DNA from: Serinus canaria | Taxonomy: Eukaryota > Chordata > Aves > Passeriformes > Fringillidae | DNA: 64,000 bases | Reading direction: 5' to 3' | Assembly (NCBI RefSeq): GCF_022539315.1 | Contig: NC_066314.1 | Coordinates: 51,707,180 to 51,771,179, forward strand | In this document: positions 61,901 through 64,000 of the stretch, piece by piece | How the letters are laid out: the number at the start of each line of letters is the position of its first letter | How positions within the stretch are numbered: the stretch's first letter is position 1 | Program-made: the position numbers and the translations under genes | Notes under the pieces: model-generated | What the model saw: only the letters and a program-made list of their open reading frames with translations | What the model was told of the DNA's origin: nothing | The model's database searches: none

Positions 61901-62530
61901 CATTTAACAAGATGAGCTCCTTTCTAGCAATATAATATGGTCTAATTCCAGTCCAGAGCGGGGAGCTGCATCCTTTCCTCTGCTCTGGGTCAAATGTTCC
62001 TGGGCTGAGGATGCAAACATTTCAGTTTGGGCCCAAAGACATCTGTTGCACAAGCACAGCACTTTGTTTCAAATCCTACAAATGTCCTTGTTCCAAGTAG
62101 GTCATTATATAATGGCTTTTGTATTTTCTCACTCCCAAAAGAGTTCAGGAGAATATGTTGTAACACCGTGTCAGTGTCGCCTGCCCTTGCGGTCCCTCCT
62201 GTGATCATCTCATATGGGTGTAACTCTCTTGCTTGATGTCATTCAGCCCAGGGCAGCTCTTATCAGTGCAACAAAAATACCCAGCTCCAATACAGCCTGC
62301 ATTGTTTTCTCTGGTATTTTGCAAGTCCAAGCTCTGGGTTCCCTCTCCCACTCTCCCCGCTGCCTCCAGGGCATTCCTACCACCTCACCCTTCCTCTCAC
62401 ATCCCCACTCAGACAGAAAGGGAAACAACACAGCAACACAGTCTAGAGCAAGGCTGCTCCTCATGGATGCCATGTAATGGTTGCCTTTACATATCCCCTT
62501 TATATTTGTTATTTCCTTTTGTTTTGGGTG

Positions 62531-62568
62531 TTTTTTTTTTTTTTGTTTTTTTTGTTTTTTTTTTTTTT
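62531..62568 (+). repeat. T-rich homopolymer with two G interruptions
   Basis: Runs of 14, 8 and 14 T separated by single G at 62545 and 62554. It resembles a reversed retroposon poly(A) tail, but no element body was recognised next to it. Confidence 0.85.
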
Positions 62569-64000
62569 ACCCTCCCTTCCCCCAGATGACTGTGATCACC
62601 CTCTGCTCCTTTTCTCAGAAGTTCCTGGATGGTGAGAGCACAGCCCTCACCACAGGAAAAGGGAGAAGGACTAGGAGTATTTGCTGGTCTGTAACAGGAG
62701 AAGCAAAGATGAGTTCTTTTTCCTATTCAGGCATCTAGAAATGGTCACGGGTCAAACTGGTTGCACTTTTCACCTTCCCCACAACCATTCTGTTTTTGAA
62801 AGCTTTTCTGCAACAGGATGTGGCCAAATCTTTGTATGTGCTCTATGTGTAAGCTGGCACTTACACAAAACAATCTAAACAGAGTAAAACACATTAGCAA
62901 CAAGCTTGTTCTCTGTTCCTGAGTGAAGATGGCTCCCACCCTCCCATGGCTGAAAGCAGATACATAAAACCACTTGTTTGTTCTTTGCGAAGAAACACCA
63001 AATACCATTGCACATGCTTCCTTCAGCTGGCTCCACGGAGTCTGGCATCACCCTCCTTTAACACACAGTGACGCAGCTGGAAAGCTCTTCTGGAGAAGAG
63101 ACCCTTGGATTGTCACCCATCCGTGCACACTTAGCAAAGCAGGGTTGCAATCCCCAGATGTGGTCTCAAAGCATCTCCAAAAGACAAATTGAGAATAATA
63201 ACATAAAGAAAGTCACTCACTTGCTCATCCTTTTCATGCAGTTGTGGTCTTTTTTCACAAATTAATCCACCCTTCCTGTTAATGTCCAGCCCTAAGGAGC
63301 AAGACTCGTACAGGTTTCCATGATGCACCAAACAAGTGTTTGCCGATATACTAAAGGCCCTGGTTAAAGACATGAGCGAGGTCATGTTGTCCACTATGTT
63401 CTTGTTACCTGCTTGTTCAGTTTTGCTTTCCCGCATCAATGAGCTTTTGTAGAGGTTTGAGTATATCATTAGAACTTCTACTGTTTTGGTCATTCCTCAT
63501 TACACTTTTTTTTTAAATTAAGATACAGAGCATTTCCCATAACTGAATACAGATCTGTGAAAAGCCAGCTTCTCAGAAAAACTGTAGCTCATAGGTCTCA
63601 ACTGCTCATTTGTTTCCAAGTGAGACTCAAGTCCAACACCCAACCAGCTGTCCTACCCACATGCCCATTGCCTCACACTCACGCAAGTCTCCCCAAGAGT
63701 CAAAAACTCCCCCAGAGACATCCTTTTCCTTCAGAGTTTATGTCCAGCCAAGAGACCTACACTCCTCAAAGAAAGTCTGGAGTGGTTTAATGTGAAATGA
63801 CAGGGAACTGAAGGCTAGAGGTGACAGACAACCAGCTCTCATGTTGATTTCCTGGAATTGGTTTGTATTTCCTGACCACCCAAAATATTCTGTTTTCATC
63901 CGTCCCAATATGGGAAATAGCAGTTGCAAAGTGTGAATGAAGTAATACCTCTTAAGAGATTGAATATTTTTCTGAAGCATCCTTAAAGCAAGGAGCATTA

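Larger units (their letters stand above)
54805..64000 (+). other. SYN3: SYN3 following intron (partial)
   Basis: This starts with GTAAGT and runs past the right edge, so it is at least 9.2 kb. The next synapsin exon (VKVENQLDFQDI..., then KIGSNYKAYM) was looked for on the plus strand and not found. Simple repeats occur at 54826-54854, 58890-58924 and 62531-62568. 56280-58300 is AT-rich with no recognised element. Minus-strand frames at 58974-59396 and 63131-63493 are unsupported. Confidence 0.8.

Noticed and set aside
62531..62568. Poly(T) as the tail of an antisense retrogene
   Set aside because: No coding remnant or target-site duplication was recognised on the right side, so it was kept as simple repeat.
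54805..64000. Next SYN3 exon (VKVENQLDFQDI...)
   Set aside because: Looked for on the plus strand by its expected peptide and nucleotide phrases and not found. It probably lies beyond the right edge.
1..64000. CRISPR array, prophage, operon, tRNA or rRNA gene
   Set aside because: No regularly spaced repeats, no cloverleaf or rRNA sequence was recognised, and the genome is a vertebrate's. The 5S-like match at 5275 is a SINE head, not a 5S gene.

Overview
This 64 kb window is vertebrate nuclear DNA, almost certainly from a bird and plausibly a songbird. Most of it is non-coding, with no long coding frames, no operons and no bacterial signals. It contains CR1 LINE fragments, including the bird-typical antisense CR1 tail at about 50.88 kb. 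It also contains a solo LTR at 21.78-22.16 kb that resembles, from memory, an LTR family common in passerines. The two confident exons match TIMP3 and SYN3. The bird call rests on the repeats and the TIMP3 peptide; the passerine call is an inference from one LTR.

Left end (1-2.4 kb): the first coding exon of TIMP3 (tissue inhibitor of metalloproteinases 3) lies on the minus strand at 1668-1791. It has a clean splice donor, a 5'UTR without upstream ATGs, and a promoter with a TATA-like box, an inverted CCAAT box and GC boxes, all inside a CpG island. TIMP3 intron 1 runs off the left edge, so exons 2-5 are outside the window.

Middle (2.4-54.7 kb): this is one large intron of SYN3 (synapsin III), which is transcribed on the plus strand. 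TIMP3 is nested antisense inside that intron. The stretch holds decayed repeats: MIR-type SINEs, a 5S-headed SINE, several CR1/L3 fragments and one solo LTR. It also has simple repeats and a few AT-rich, motif-dense blocks that may be regulatory. I see no independent gene here.

Right end (54.7-64 kb): a 63-nt phase-0 exon of SYN3 at 54742-54804 encodes the ATP-grasp segment ending KLGHAHAGMGK. The following intron runs to the window edge. The next SYN3 exon was looked for and not found.

The TIMP/synapsin nesting is a known, anciently conserved arrangement: SYN1/TIMP1, SYN2/TIMP4, SYN3/TIMP3 and Syn/Timp in Drosophila. The layout is therefore expected rather than novel. I found no convincing undescribed system. 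The points most worth checking are the TIMP3 promoter architecture, its G-rich upstream tract, and a TATA/MEF2/homeodomain motif cluster 1.3 kb upstream of the SYN3 exon.
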